Shown piece after piece: positions 5,989 through 11,653 of a DNA stretch of 48,425 bases. Each line of letters opens with the position of its first letter. The first letter of the stretch is position 1. A program made the position numbers and the translations under genes. This DNA comes from a virus. The notes under the pieces were generated by a model. That model did no database searches. It was not told the DNA's origin and saw nothing but the letters and a program-made list of their open reading frames with translations. Where the stretch lies: IMG/VR virus record IMGVR_UViG_3300005253_000341, positions 1 to 48,425 of that record, one strand, 5' to 3'.

Positions 5989-6168
5989 TCATGCGCGTGG
6001 AATTACATTTCTGCCGCAATCGGGGCAGTCGTGACAGTCCCGAACTGCGCGCTCGCTGTATATGTGCCCGCAGTTGCAGCAAGCAAAGGTATAGGCCGGA
6101 CGTGCGGCTATGATAGCTGCGAGTGCGTGGCGCAGGCGTTCCTTATCGCTCATGAAGGGGGAGTTCAT
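5989..6168 (-). CDS. 59-residue zinc-ribbon protein
   Basis: An N-terminal helix (SDKERLRHALAAIIAARPAY) is followed by a classic ribbon: CCNCGHIYSERAVRDCHDC and PDCGRNV. Four or more Cys in CxxC/CxxC arrangement would hold one zinc. ATG 6168 overlaps the upstream TGA (ATGA). Probably a DNA/RNA- or protein-binding early factor (inference). Confidence 0.65.
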   Translation of the reverse strand: MNSPFMSDKERLRHALAAIIAARPAYTFACCNCGHIYSERAVRDCHDCPDCGRNVIPRA

Positions 6169-6362
6169 GAGAGGCTCTCATCGGGTATCTCGGAGATCCC
6201 CTCAAGGACATTCAAGAGTATACTCTCCGTGAGGGAGGAGATGGGAGTGTAAATGAGTTTACCTCCTTCCCATGTTAGGTTCGTGTTCTCTCGCCCGTAT
6301 ATGAGGATGGTGCTTACTAGCTCGCGCAGGGGATTGTACTTGTCAGGCAGTATCGATGTCAT
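6165..6362 (-). CDS. Hypothetical protein (65 aa)
   Basis: A mostly amphipathic sequence without a recognised motif (NPLRELVSTILIYGR, SSLTESILLNVLEGI). It is the first gene after the promoter at 6401-6429 and leads the operon with the zinc-ribbon gene. Confidence 0.5.
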   Translation of the reverse strand: MTSILPDKYNPLRELVSTILIYGRENTNLTWEGGKLIYTPISSLTESILLNVLEGISEIPDESLS

Positions 6363-6400
6363 GAGGGTAACTCCTGTATCCTAATTGCGCCAATGGTGGT

Positions 6401-6429
6401 ATTGTATCACATTATATGGTGTGTGTCAA
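6401..6429 (-). promoter_or_regulatory. Leftward sigma70-type promoter, spacer filled by a 16-bp dyad operator
   Basis: Minus strand: TTGACA (6424-6429), 17-bp spacer, TACAAT (6401-6406). The spacer is occupied by CACATTATATGGTGTG (6408-6423), the best copy of the dyad CACAyyATATrrTGTG. A protein bound there would block RNA polymerase directly. Confidence 0.85.
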
Positions 6430-6432
6430 GGG

Positions 6433-6463
6433 AAAAATGAGTAGTGGGGAAATTAATCCCCAC
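6433..6463 (-). terminator. Leftward rho-independent terminator
   Basis: GTGGGGA (6444-6450) pairs with TCCCCAC (6457-6463). On the minus strand the hairpin is followed by CTCATTTTT. It ends the transcript of 6485-6784 immediately before the next promoter. Confidence 0.7.
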
Positions 6464-6484
6464 CACCAGTTGAAAGGTTCGCGG

Positions 6485-6784
6485 TTAGAGTTCCCAACAT
6501 ACCTTGCCCCGGCGTATTACCTGGGCGTACTTCCCGTCAGGTGTTGGGTTGCGTTGAGCCTCGACGGCCGCAAGGACTTCACGGATTATCTCTTGTTGCC
6601 CCCTTGGCTTGAGATGACGCAGGCACTTGGTCTTGTCCACGAGTTGGCTTACTTTGAACGGTACGTCGAGTTGCATGATGTCGCAGATTTCGCCCCATAC
6701 CTCATCGAAGTCGAACACTGAAAGGTGTGTATGTGTGTAAGGCCCGATAGCGCTTTTCGTGTAATCGTGGGCGGGTGTACCCAT
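6485..6784 (-). CDS. Hypothetical early protein (99 aa), own transcription unit
   Basis: It starts MGTPAHDYTKSAIGPY at ATG 6784 with GGAGG upstream. It has a C-terminal basic segment (RHLKPRGQQEIIREVLAAVE) and ends KVCWEL. It sits alone between the promoter at 6850-6878 and the terminator at 6433-6463, with a leader element shared with two other early genes. Function unknown; a monocistronic unit next to the origin-like block suggests an immediate-early gene (inference). Confidence 0.6.
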   Translation of the reverse strand: MGTPAHDYTKSAIGPYTHTHLSVFDFDEVWGEICDIMQLDVPFKVSQLVDKTKCLRHLKPRGQQEIIREVLAAVEAQRNPTPDGKYAQVIRRGKVCWEL

Positions 6785-6793
6785 GATGACAAC

Positions 6794-6838
6794 CTCCATA
6801 TTCAATTGTAAAAGAACAGGTCCGGGCAATTTTGCCCG
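6794..6838 (-). promoter_or_regulatory. Early leader element (copy 1) plus 5' hairpin
   Basis: Upstream of the gene at 6485-6784, the minus-strand leader carries TGTTCTTTTACAATTGAATA just before the GGAG ribosome site. The block recurs before 8419-8649 and, more loosely, before 7648-8265. A perfect 7-bp stem CGGGCAA/TTGCCCG (6823-6829/6832-6838) precedes it. It may control translation. Confidence 0.45.
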
Positions 6839-6849
6839 ATCGTGATTAT

Positions 6850-6878
6850 GTGGTAACACAAATAAAATGGCGTGTCAA
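6850..6878 (-). promoter_or_regulatory. Leftward sigma70-type promoter
   Basis: Minus strand: TTGACA (6873-6878), 17-bp spacer, TACCAC (6850-6855). It resembles the promoter at 8324-8352 (TTGACA-17-TACCGT). It drives 6485-6784. Confidence 0.6.
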
Positions 6879-6937
6879 CAACTAAATTCAACTATGGATA
6901 GCTGGCGGGTCGTGGGGTTGGTAGTCAAATAGGCTGG

Positions 6938-7274
6938 ATTATATAATTGCCCCTAATATGCCCTAATAAATCTGTATGAGACCTAGATATGCCCTAATAT
7001 CCCCTGTTATACAGCTAAATACACCCCCCCCCCATTTAATGATACCGTATCTAGTATCCGGGGAGCTTCCAGGTAACTATGTTTCGACTTACTAATAAAA
7101 AAAAAAAACTAAAAGAAACTAAAGGAGCCAGCTTAATTATATGGTGTGAGCCCGGTGGCATTAAATGGTGGCCCCCCCCCGTTAGCTGCATAACAGGCGA
7201 TAACAGGGGATATGAAGGGGATGTGGGGAAATATTAGGGGGTATTAGGGGCAATCGGGGCGATTATATGTTGTG
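6938..7274. other. Gene-free inverted-repeat block, candidate replication origin
   Basis: No gene is seen in 6879-7307. The left arm has ATTATATAATTGCCCCTAAT, GCCCTAATA repeats and ATCCCCTGTTATACAGCTAA (6999-7018). The right arm has TTAGCTGCATAACAGGCGAT (7182-7201, 18 of 20 complementary), a second ATAACAGGGGATAT, and TATTAGGGGGTATTAGGGG with CAAT (to 7254). Between the arms lie C10 (7024-7033), A12 (7097-7108), C9 (7172-7180) and operator half-sites. Iterons, AT-rich patches and dyads fit an origin; a recombination or packaging site is the alternative. Confidence 0.5.
7136..7148. promoter_or_regulatory. Operator half-site in origin-like block
   Basis: ATTATATGGTGTG matches the right half of the dyad element exactly. 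A second, weaker copy (ATTATATGTTGTG) is at 7262-7274. Confidence 0.5.
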
Positions 7275-7307
7275 CATATGGTACAGCATATAGTTGGATT
7301 GTGGGCG

Positions 7308-7340
7308 AAAAAATCCCCCAAGCTGCTTCACCTGGGGGGA
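7308..7340 (-). terminator. Leftward rho-independent terminator
   Basis: On the minus strand TCCCCC (7340-7335) pairs with GGGGGA (7319-7314), with an inner AG/CT pair, and is followed directly by TTTTTT (7313-7308). It ends the transcript of 7648-8265 and 7360-7560 before the origin-like block. Confidence 0.75.
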
Positions 7341-7359
7341 AGTTACAGGGGAAAAACAT

Positions 7360-7560
7360 TCATTTCGTAAGAGTGTGTTCGTCATTGTTCTCGTCGATAA
7401 CAATGATCCCGGTTACTTCAGAGTCCATGAAGGCCAACAGAACGGCGGTTGGTGTATATGGAATACACTTCATCATTATACCCCGTACAGCGAACGCGTT
7501 CTCCGGCCGGAAGGGTTTCTTATCCTTGCCCAGTACACCCTTGCATTTCTTGTATTTCAT
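7360..7560 (-). CDS. Hypothetical early protein (66 aa)
   Basis: It starts MKYKKCKGVLGKDKKPFRPE, with AAGGAG eight bases before ATG 7560. The first 20 residues are strongly basic and the rest is beta-rich and ends acidic (DENNDEHTLTK). It is the second gene of the unit starting at 8324. No family recognised. Confidence 0.5.
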   Translation of the reverse strand: MKYKKCKGVLGKDKKPFRPENAFAVRGIMMKCIPYTPTAVLLAFMDSEVTGIIVIDENNDEHTLTK

Positions 7561-7647
7561 GCCAGTGACTCCTTGCCAGTTGTGCTTCAACAATACCCTG
7601 AAAGGGAAACATTCTGTCTCCCCTTCCGGTTAGTGTCGGCGCTTGTG

Positions 7648-8265
7648 TTAGAACCCTTCGAGTCCTTCCTTCGACCCGGGGGCTTGTGCCGCCGCGTCAG
7701 CCGCACGCTTGGTCGATGCTTCGAGTTGAAGTTGCTTGAACTCCGCTTCGATATCCTTGTTGGCCATTGCGCCGTCGCGGCCTTCCTTGGTGGAAACCTT
7801 GACGCGGTTGGCCTCCATTCGTTCCTTGTTTTCCGTCGGGCTGCCGTCGGCGTCGGCATCCCAGGTGCCGGCCTTGACACAGGCACGGGCGATAGCCAGG
7901 ATAAGCACTCCAGTCTTCGGGCCGGCACCTTCGCCAGGCTTGACCCACTCATCGCCGTTCAGACGTTCAATCATCGTCTCGTGCGACTCGCGGGCTTCTT
8001 CCCAAGTTGTGGCCTTGTTGCCTTCGTCGCCGATCTTCTGGGCGCCTCCGTGCCAGGCACAGGCCCGGGCACAACCCTTTCCGATCTCGTTGAGCCTGAA
8101 AACGGTTTTTTCGCCGTTCAGCTTGCCGTCGATACCGTAATACCGGAACTCCAGTTGCACAACATCCGGCCCGGCATGCCGTGACTCGGTGCCGTCCTTG
8201 TTGACGTAGACCTTGGAACAGAACTTCTTGCGAGTGGCTTTCGCCACCGTGGCTTCTTCAGCCAT
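7648..8265 (-). CDS. Hypothetical, probably abundant early protein (205 aa)
   Basis: Residues 12-100 are mixed alpha/beta (KFCSKVYVNKDGTE, FRYYGIDGKLNGEKTVFRLN, RACAWHGGAQKIGDEGN). Residues 120-205 are helical, charged and Ala-rich. The codon choice (C/G-ending, few rare codons) resembles the capsid and ssDNA-binding-like genes, which suggests high expression. It has its own promoter (8324-8352). I do not recognise a domain; roles in host takeover or DNA binding are guesses. Confidence 0.7.
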   Translation of the reverse strand: MAEEATVAKATRKKFCSKVYVNKDGTESRHAGPDVVQLEFRYYGIDGKLNGEKTVFRLNEIGKGCARACAWHGGAQKIGDEGNKATTWEEARESHETMIERLNGDEWVKPGEGAGPKTGVLILAIARACVKAGTWDADADGSPTENKERMEANRVKVSTKEGRDGAMANKDIEAEFKQLQLEASTKRAADAAAQAPGSKEGLEGF

Positions 8266-8273
8266 GATCGTTA

Positions 8274-8298
8274 CTCCTATACAATGTCAAAGAACAGT
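8274..8298 (-). promoter_or_regulatory. Early leader element (copy 3, divergent)
   Basis: Minus strand TGTTCTTTGACATTGTATAG followed by GAG, before the start at 8265. It aligns with the leaders at 6794 and 8656 allowing two gaps. It also contains a TTGACA. Confidence 0.35.
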
Positions 8299-8323
8299 CG
8301 CAATGTCTTCGTGTCGATTTTCC

Positions 8324-8352
8324 ACGGTAACATATAATCAATATCGTGTCAA
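8324..8352 (-). promoter_or_regulatory. Leftward sigma70-type promoter
   Basis: Minus strand: TTGACA (8347-8352), 17-bp spacer, TACCGT (8324-8329). It lies directly after the terminator of the preceding unit. Confidence 0.6.
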
Positions 8353-8372
8353 GCGGAAAATACATGGACTCG

Positions 8373-8404
8373 AAAAAAAAACCCCCGGATTGTGAGTCCG
8401 GGGG
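8373..8404 (-). terminator. Strong leftward rho-independent terminator
   Basis: CCCCCGGA/TCCGGGGG perfect 8-bp stem (8382-8389/8397-8404) with a 7-base loop, followed on the minus strand by nine T (8381-8373). It ends the unit of 8419-8649. Confidence 0.9.
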
Positions 8405-8418
8405 ACAGAATTGCTTCA

Positions 8419-8649
8419 TTACTCGGTTGTGACCTTGCCGAATACACCAACCAGTGTCTCTTTATCGGTGTATCGAAGCAATGTACGTATCACACATTCC
8501 ACAACCTCCGGCTTATACAAACAACCACCGTGAGCCTGCGTTGCATAAATGCACGTCGTCAGGATGGATTGTTGAAGTTCAGATTTTGAGCAGTTTCTTT
8601 TCTCCACCTGACGTTTTGTGAAGGTTCTTGCCCTTGTTGGGTAAGCCAT
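8419..8649 (-). CDS. Small early protein (76 aa), first leftward gene
   Basis: It starts MAYPTRARTFTKRQVEKRNC at ATG 8649 with GGAG upstream. It has a basic N-terminus, then a helical segment with VVECVIRTLLRYTDKETL. It lies alone between the divergent control region and a strong terminator. No family recognised. Confidence 0.5.
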   Translation of the reverse strand: MAYPTRARTFTKRQVEKRNCSKSELQQSILTTCIYATQAHGGCLYKPEVVECVIRTLLRYTDKETLVGVFGKVTTE

Positions 8650-8655
8650 GAGTGT

Positions 8656-8680
8656 CTCCATCTTCAGTTGTAAAAGAGCA
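8656..8680 (-). promoter_or_regulatory. Early leader element (copy 2)
   Basis: Minus strand TGCTCTTTTACAACTGAAGA followed by TGGAG; 21 of 25 bases match the copy at 6794-6818. It is located just before the start of 8419-8649. Confidence 0.45.
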
Positions 8681-8885
8681 ATCGAACGGTATATGTATCA
8701 GGCCACACCTCGGCCCGAATGTCAATCCCCTATCTTTGCGAACGTCTCGCAACAACTCGCCAGGACCCGCACCCGGGGCGCTGTCCCCTGTCACTGCAAC
8801 CGCGAGTAAGTCGTATCCCCCCTTCCCTCCCACGGGGGGCGCCGCGGCTCTGTATCAATGACCACTCGGAAAACATTTTGTATTT

Positions 8886-8913
8886 TTGCACACTATATAG
8901 TCTAAGTTATAAT
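8886..8913 (+). promoter_or_regulatory. Rightward promoter overlapping an operator half-site
   Basis: TTGCAC (8886-8891), 16-bp spacer, TATAAT (8908-8913). The spacer begins with the inverted half-site, GCACACTATATAGTC at 8888-8902. It probably drives the late operon. Confidence 0.6.
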
Positions 8914-8959
8914 CCCCCACCTAGCTCTATATAATCTCCCACATTTCCCACATTTCCCC

Positions 8960-8988
8960 TTGACAGGCTTAGCTAACTATGATATGAT
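8960..8988 (+). promoter_or_regulatory. Rightward sigma70-type promoter
   Basis: TTGACA (8960-8965), exact 17-bp spacer, TATGAT (8983-8988). The predicted start near 8995 gives a 28-base leader before the TerS start codon. This promoter has no dyad copy, so late genes may have one regulated and one unregulated promoter. Confidence 0.8.
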
Positions 8989-9022
8989 ATACGATCAATA
9001 TAGCTCTGTAAGGAGCAGGAAC

Positions 9023-9532
9023 TTGGCCGAAAGCAACCAAATTCGCCACTCAGGAACCCCCCGCCACGAGGCCATTGTGGACTGGGAGCTACTTAATCCT
9101 GGGGATACCAGACGGAACTGTGCTTTAGCCTTGGGCATAAGCGAGTGTGGGCTGAGCATTATCTACAATTCTGACGCCTTTATCGACTATCGCTCCCGGC
9201 GCATGAGGGAACACCAAGCCCTCGTGAGCGAGAGCGTGATTGAGAAGACCGAGGCTGTGGCTAAGATAAGCCTGGATATTCTGGAAGAGAGGTTCGACCA
9301 GGAACGCAAGGTCATTCCCCTTGGTGGGGTTAAAGATACTGCTGAAATGGCCCTTAAGGCCTTGGGTTTCGGCCAGCCGCGCCCCGGGAACTACCCGCCG
9401 GGTGGGGGCAATGTTACTGTCATAGTCGGCGCCAGCCCGGAGCAACTAGCCCAGGCTCGGGACAGAATGAAGACTATCAATGCTACGGTTGTTGAGGAGG
9501 AACCAACCCCTGATAAACAGGTCGCCCCCTGA
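9023..9532 (+). CDS. terS: Terminase small subunit-like protein
   Basis: A 169-residue protein. TTG at 9023 has AAGGAG seven bases upstream; a longer frame from 8960 starts inside the promoter and is rejected. Residues 30-60 (CALALGISECGLSIIYNSDA, then FIDYRSRR) look like an HTH followed by the recognition segment of podoviral small terminases. A helical middle and a Gly/Pro-rich tail follow. It is first in the late operon, upstream of TerL. TerS would bind the packaging site and regulate TerL. Assignment is by position and HTH pattern. Confidence 0.65.
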   Translation: MAESNQIRHSGTPRHEAIVDWELLNPGDTRRNCALALGISECGLSIIYNSDAFIDYRSRRMREHQALVSESVIEKTEAVAKISLDILEERFDQERKVIPLGGVKDTAEMALKALGFGQPRPGNYPPGGGNVTVIVGASPEQLAQARDRMKTINATVVEEEPTPDKQVAP

Positions 9533-10049
9533 TGGCTTCCGTCCTGCGGGGGAGGTATCCTCTGCTCAGTTCTCGCCTACACCGCCTTCGTTTCTTAAGA
9601 CTCGCAGAGTCAAGGGCAGTAGAGCCGATGGAATTCGCTACGAAAACAAGGCCCAGGCGAAACTACTCGCGGCGAGACCCCACTCTTATGTCCCCTCGCC
9701 GTGGCTTAAGTTTAACCCGGCAAGTTGGGATGCTAAGTCTGGTGATCCTTATTGGCTTTGGTGTCAGCCTGACGGTCTGGACTTTGATCTCAATATTGGC
9801 CTTATCACAATTGTGGAGTTCAAACTTGCCCACACCCCGAACGCCTGGTGGCAGACGCGGCGGCTTTACGAACCTGTGGTCAGGAAACTCTTCCAGGGGG
9901 CTCCCTGGCGGTATGCTATTATTGAGATTGTCAAGTGGTATGACCCTGATACTGTATTTCCTGAGGAACTTTATTTCATTAAAGAGTTTTCTCTCGCGCA
10001 TACTAGGCCGGGCCGGTTCCACCTGCACATATGGAATGGAAGGGACTAG
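9480..10049 (+). CDS. PD-(D/E)XK nuclease-like protein between TerS and TerL
   Basis: About 189 residues from ATG 9480. It overlaps the terS end, and the start is uncertain because the first 45 residues are low quality. The core shows YENKAQAKLL, WLKFNPASW, WCQPDGLDFDL and ITIVEFKLAHTPNAWWQTRR: D of QPDGLD and E-x-K of VEFK form a PD-(D/E)XK catalytic triad as in VRR-NUC/holliday-resolvase-like enzymes. Sitting inside the packaging module it may trim or resolve DNA before packaging (inference). Confidence 0.65.
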   Translation: MLRLLRRNQPLINRSPPDGFRPAGEVSSAQFSPTPPSFLKTRRVKGSRADGIRYENKAQAKLLAARPHSYVPSPWLKFNPASWDAKSGDPYWLWCQPDGLDFDLNIGLITIVEFKLAHTPNAWWQTRRLYEPVVRKLFQGAPWRYAIIEIVKWYDPDTVFPEELYFIKEFSLAHTRPGRFHLHIWNGRD

Positions 10050-10055
10050 AGCCTG

Positions 10056-10151
10056 ATGAAGAAGGACGCGAAATGTGCTGCCTGCGGGGCTACAAGATCG
10101 GGCGACTCCCGGGTAGTATGTGATAGGTGTGGGTGCAAATGGATGCGCTAG
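10056..10151 (+). CDS. 31-residue zinc-ribbon microprotein
   Basis: It starts MKKDAKCAACGATRSGDSRV and ends VCDRCGCKWMR. Two CxxC pairs (CAAC and CDRC) separated by 13 residues form a minimal zinc ribbon. ATG 10056 follows the nuclease stop by six bases; the frame overlaps the TerL start by 13 bases. Its position in the packaging module suggests a DNA- or terminase-binding cofactor (inference). Confidence 0.6.
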   Translation: MKKDAKCAACGATRSGDSRVVCDRCGCKWMR

Positions 10152-11653
10152 CCCCTCAGCCTTCCACCTCCATGTCTGTAGAGGAGCTTGTCAACCTCGG
10201 CGCTGTTGACAACGAGTTCTTCTCGAGGGTATTCTTCCCCAAGACTGTGCGGCAGCCATTTGCCCCCTATCACGCACACGTCTGGAATGACCTCGAAAGC
10301 GAGTCCCGACTAGTTAATGAGTTAATCTTTCGTGGAGGAGCTAAGACCTCCATCGCCCGCATGTATACCGCCAAGCGCATTGCCTACGGCCTTGCTCACA
10401 CTATACTCTATGTAGGTAAGAGTGAAGGCCATGCCCTGCGCAGTATCAAGTGGCTCAAGCAGAATATCGAGTTCAACCACGTTTTCTCTCAAGTGTTCAA
10501 TCTCCGCCGGGGTTCAAAGTGGCAAGATGGTGAGGCGGAGATACACAGAGGCTCAGATGAGCATCCTGTATGGATCATGGGGACGGGCATTACTGGCTCG
10601 GTCCGTGGTATTAACCAGGATGACTTCCGGCCGGACCTTATAGTCCTGGACGACTGCCTCAACGAAGAGAACTCCGCAACCGCGGACATGCGGGAGAAGA
10701 ATAGCAACCTTATCTACGGCGCGCTTATCGAAAGTCTTACCCCCGCGAGCGAGTCGACTGACGCCAAGTTGGTAATGCTACAGACTCCTCAAAATCGGGA
10801 AGATGCCTCGATGCTTGCGCTGAAAGACTCGGCTTGGCGAAGCTCCGTCTTCGGTTGCTGGACTGAAGCCTCGAAGGGACTACCGTTACATCTCCAAGAG
10901 TCCATCTGGCCTGAGCGGTGGAGTAGTGAGACTCTGCGGAAAGAAAAGCGCGAGGCTATCGAGCGCAACAAGCTCTCAGTCTGGCTGAGAGAGAAGGAGT
11001 GTCTGCTAGTCTCCCCCGAGACCTCAGCCTTCAAGGCTATCTGGCTGCAGTACTACGATCTCCTGCCCGAGCAAATGGTGAAAGTGCTTGTGATTGATCC
11101 CGTACCGCCTCCGAGTGCTATCCAGATCGCCAAAGGTATGAGAGGCAAGGACTATGAGGCTTTTGCGGTAGTAGGGAAGTGCAAGGGTAAGTACTACCTG
11201 CTAGAATATGAGCTTAACCGCGGTCATGATCCCTCCTGGTCGAAGGCAACCTTTTTGCGCTTGTGCTTCAAGCACAATCCCAGGAGAGTGATTGTGGAGT
11301 CTATCGCATATCAGCGCACCCTCGCCTGGATACTCCGGCAGGCAATGACAGAGCAAGGTCGGTACTGGGCCATCAAGGAGACTGACGATAAGCGCAGCAA
11401 GTTCGATAAGATCGTGGACGGGCTTAATGGACCCGCGGCCGAGGGAGCTTTCTTCATCCATAAAGAGCATCATGAGTTCGCCGCGCAGTTTACTGACTAT
11501 CCCGATGTGGCGAATGACGACCTGCTAGAGGTCGTAGCGTTGGGCGTGGCAGAGCTAGCTACTACCGTTTTCGACTATACCGACGAGGAAATGGACGAGG
11601 CCTCGAATGAAAACTCCATCCGCAGGCTGGTCTATCAGAGGGGGGCTCCATAA
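10139..11653 (+). CDS. terL: Terminase large subunit (packaging ATPase/nuclease)
   Basis: About 504 residues from ATG 10139 (a GTG at 10127 is also possible). Walker-A-like RGGAKTS at about 65-71 and Walker B DLIVLDDC at 166-173 mark the ATPase; the C-terminal RNaseH-like nuclease has VIDP near 318-321, VIVES near 384-388 and a late DDLLEV. The length and the RGxxKTS variant are typical of podoviral enzymes. It pumps DNA through the portal encoded next (overlapping start). Confidence 0.93.
   Translation: MDALAPQPSTSMSVEELVNLGAVDNEFFSRVFFPKTVRQPFAPYHAHVWNDLESESRLVNELIFRGGAKTSIARMYTAKRIAYGLAHTILYVGKSEGHALRSIKWLKQNIEFNHVFSQVFNLRRGSKWQDGEAEIHRGSDEHPVWIMGTGITGSVRGINQDDFRPDLIVLDDCLNEENSATADMREKNSNLIYGALIESLTPASESTDAKLVMLQTPQNREDASMLALKDSAWRSSVFGCWTEASKGLPLHLQESIWPERWSSETLRKEKREAIERNKLSVWLREKECLLVSPETSAFKAIWLQYYDLLPEQMVKVLVIDPVPPPSAIQIAKGMRGKDYEAFAVVGKCKGKYYLLEYELNRGHDPSWSKATFLRLCFKHNPRRVIVESIAYQRTLAWILRQAMTEQGRYWAIKETDDKRSKFDKIVDGLNGPAAEGAFFIHKEHHEFAAQFTDYPDVANDDLLEVVALGVAELATTVFDYTDEEMDEASNENSIRRLVYQRGAP

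Larger units (their letters stand above)
8834..9022 (+). promoter_or_regulatory. Divergent control region, start of late transcription
   Basis: A gene-free stretch between the leftward early and rightward late genes. It holds the two rightward promoters listed separately and C/T-rich repeats (CCCACATTTCCCACATTTCC). Nothing else is recognised. Confidence 0.6.

Noticed and set aside
7294-8184. Long plus-strand open frame (296 codons)
   Set aside because: It is antisense to 7648-8265 and 7360-7560, which have ribosome sites, promoter and terminator on the minus strand; the plus frame lacks any family pattern.
8579-8833. Minus-strand frame upstream of 8419-8649
   Set aside because: It overlaps the conserved leader element and the start of the supported gene, with no own signals; treated as noncoding leader.
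9532-10056. Plus-strand frame MASVLRGRYPLL...
   Set aside because: Overlaps the PD-(D/E)XK nuclease in another frame; the nuclease frame carries the conserved motifs.
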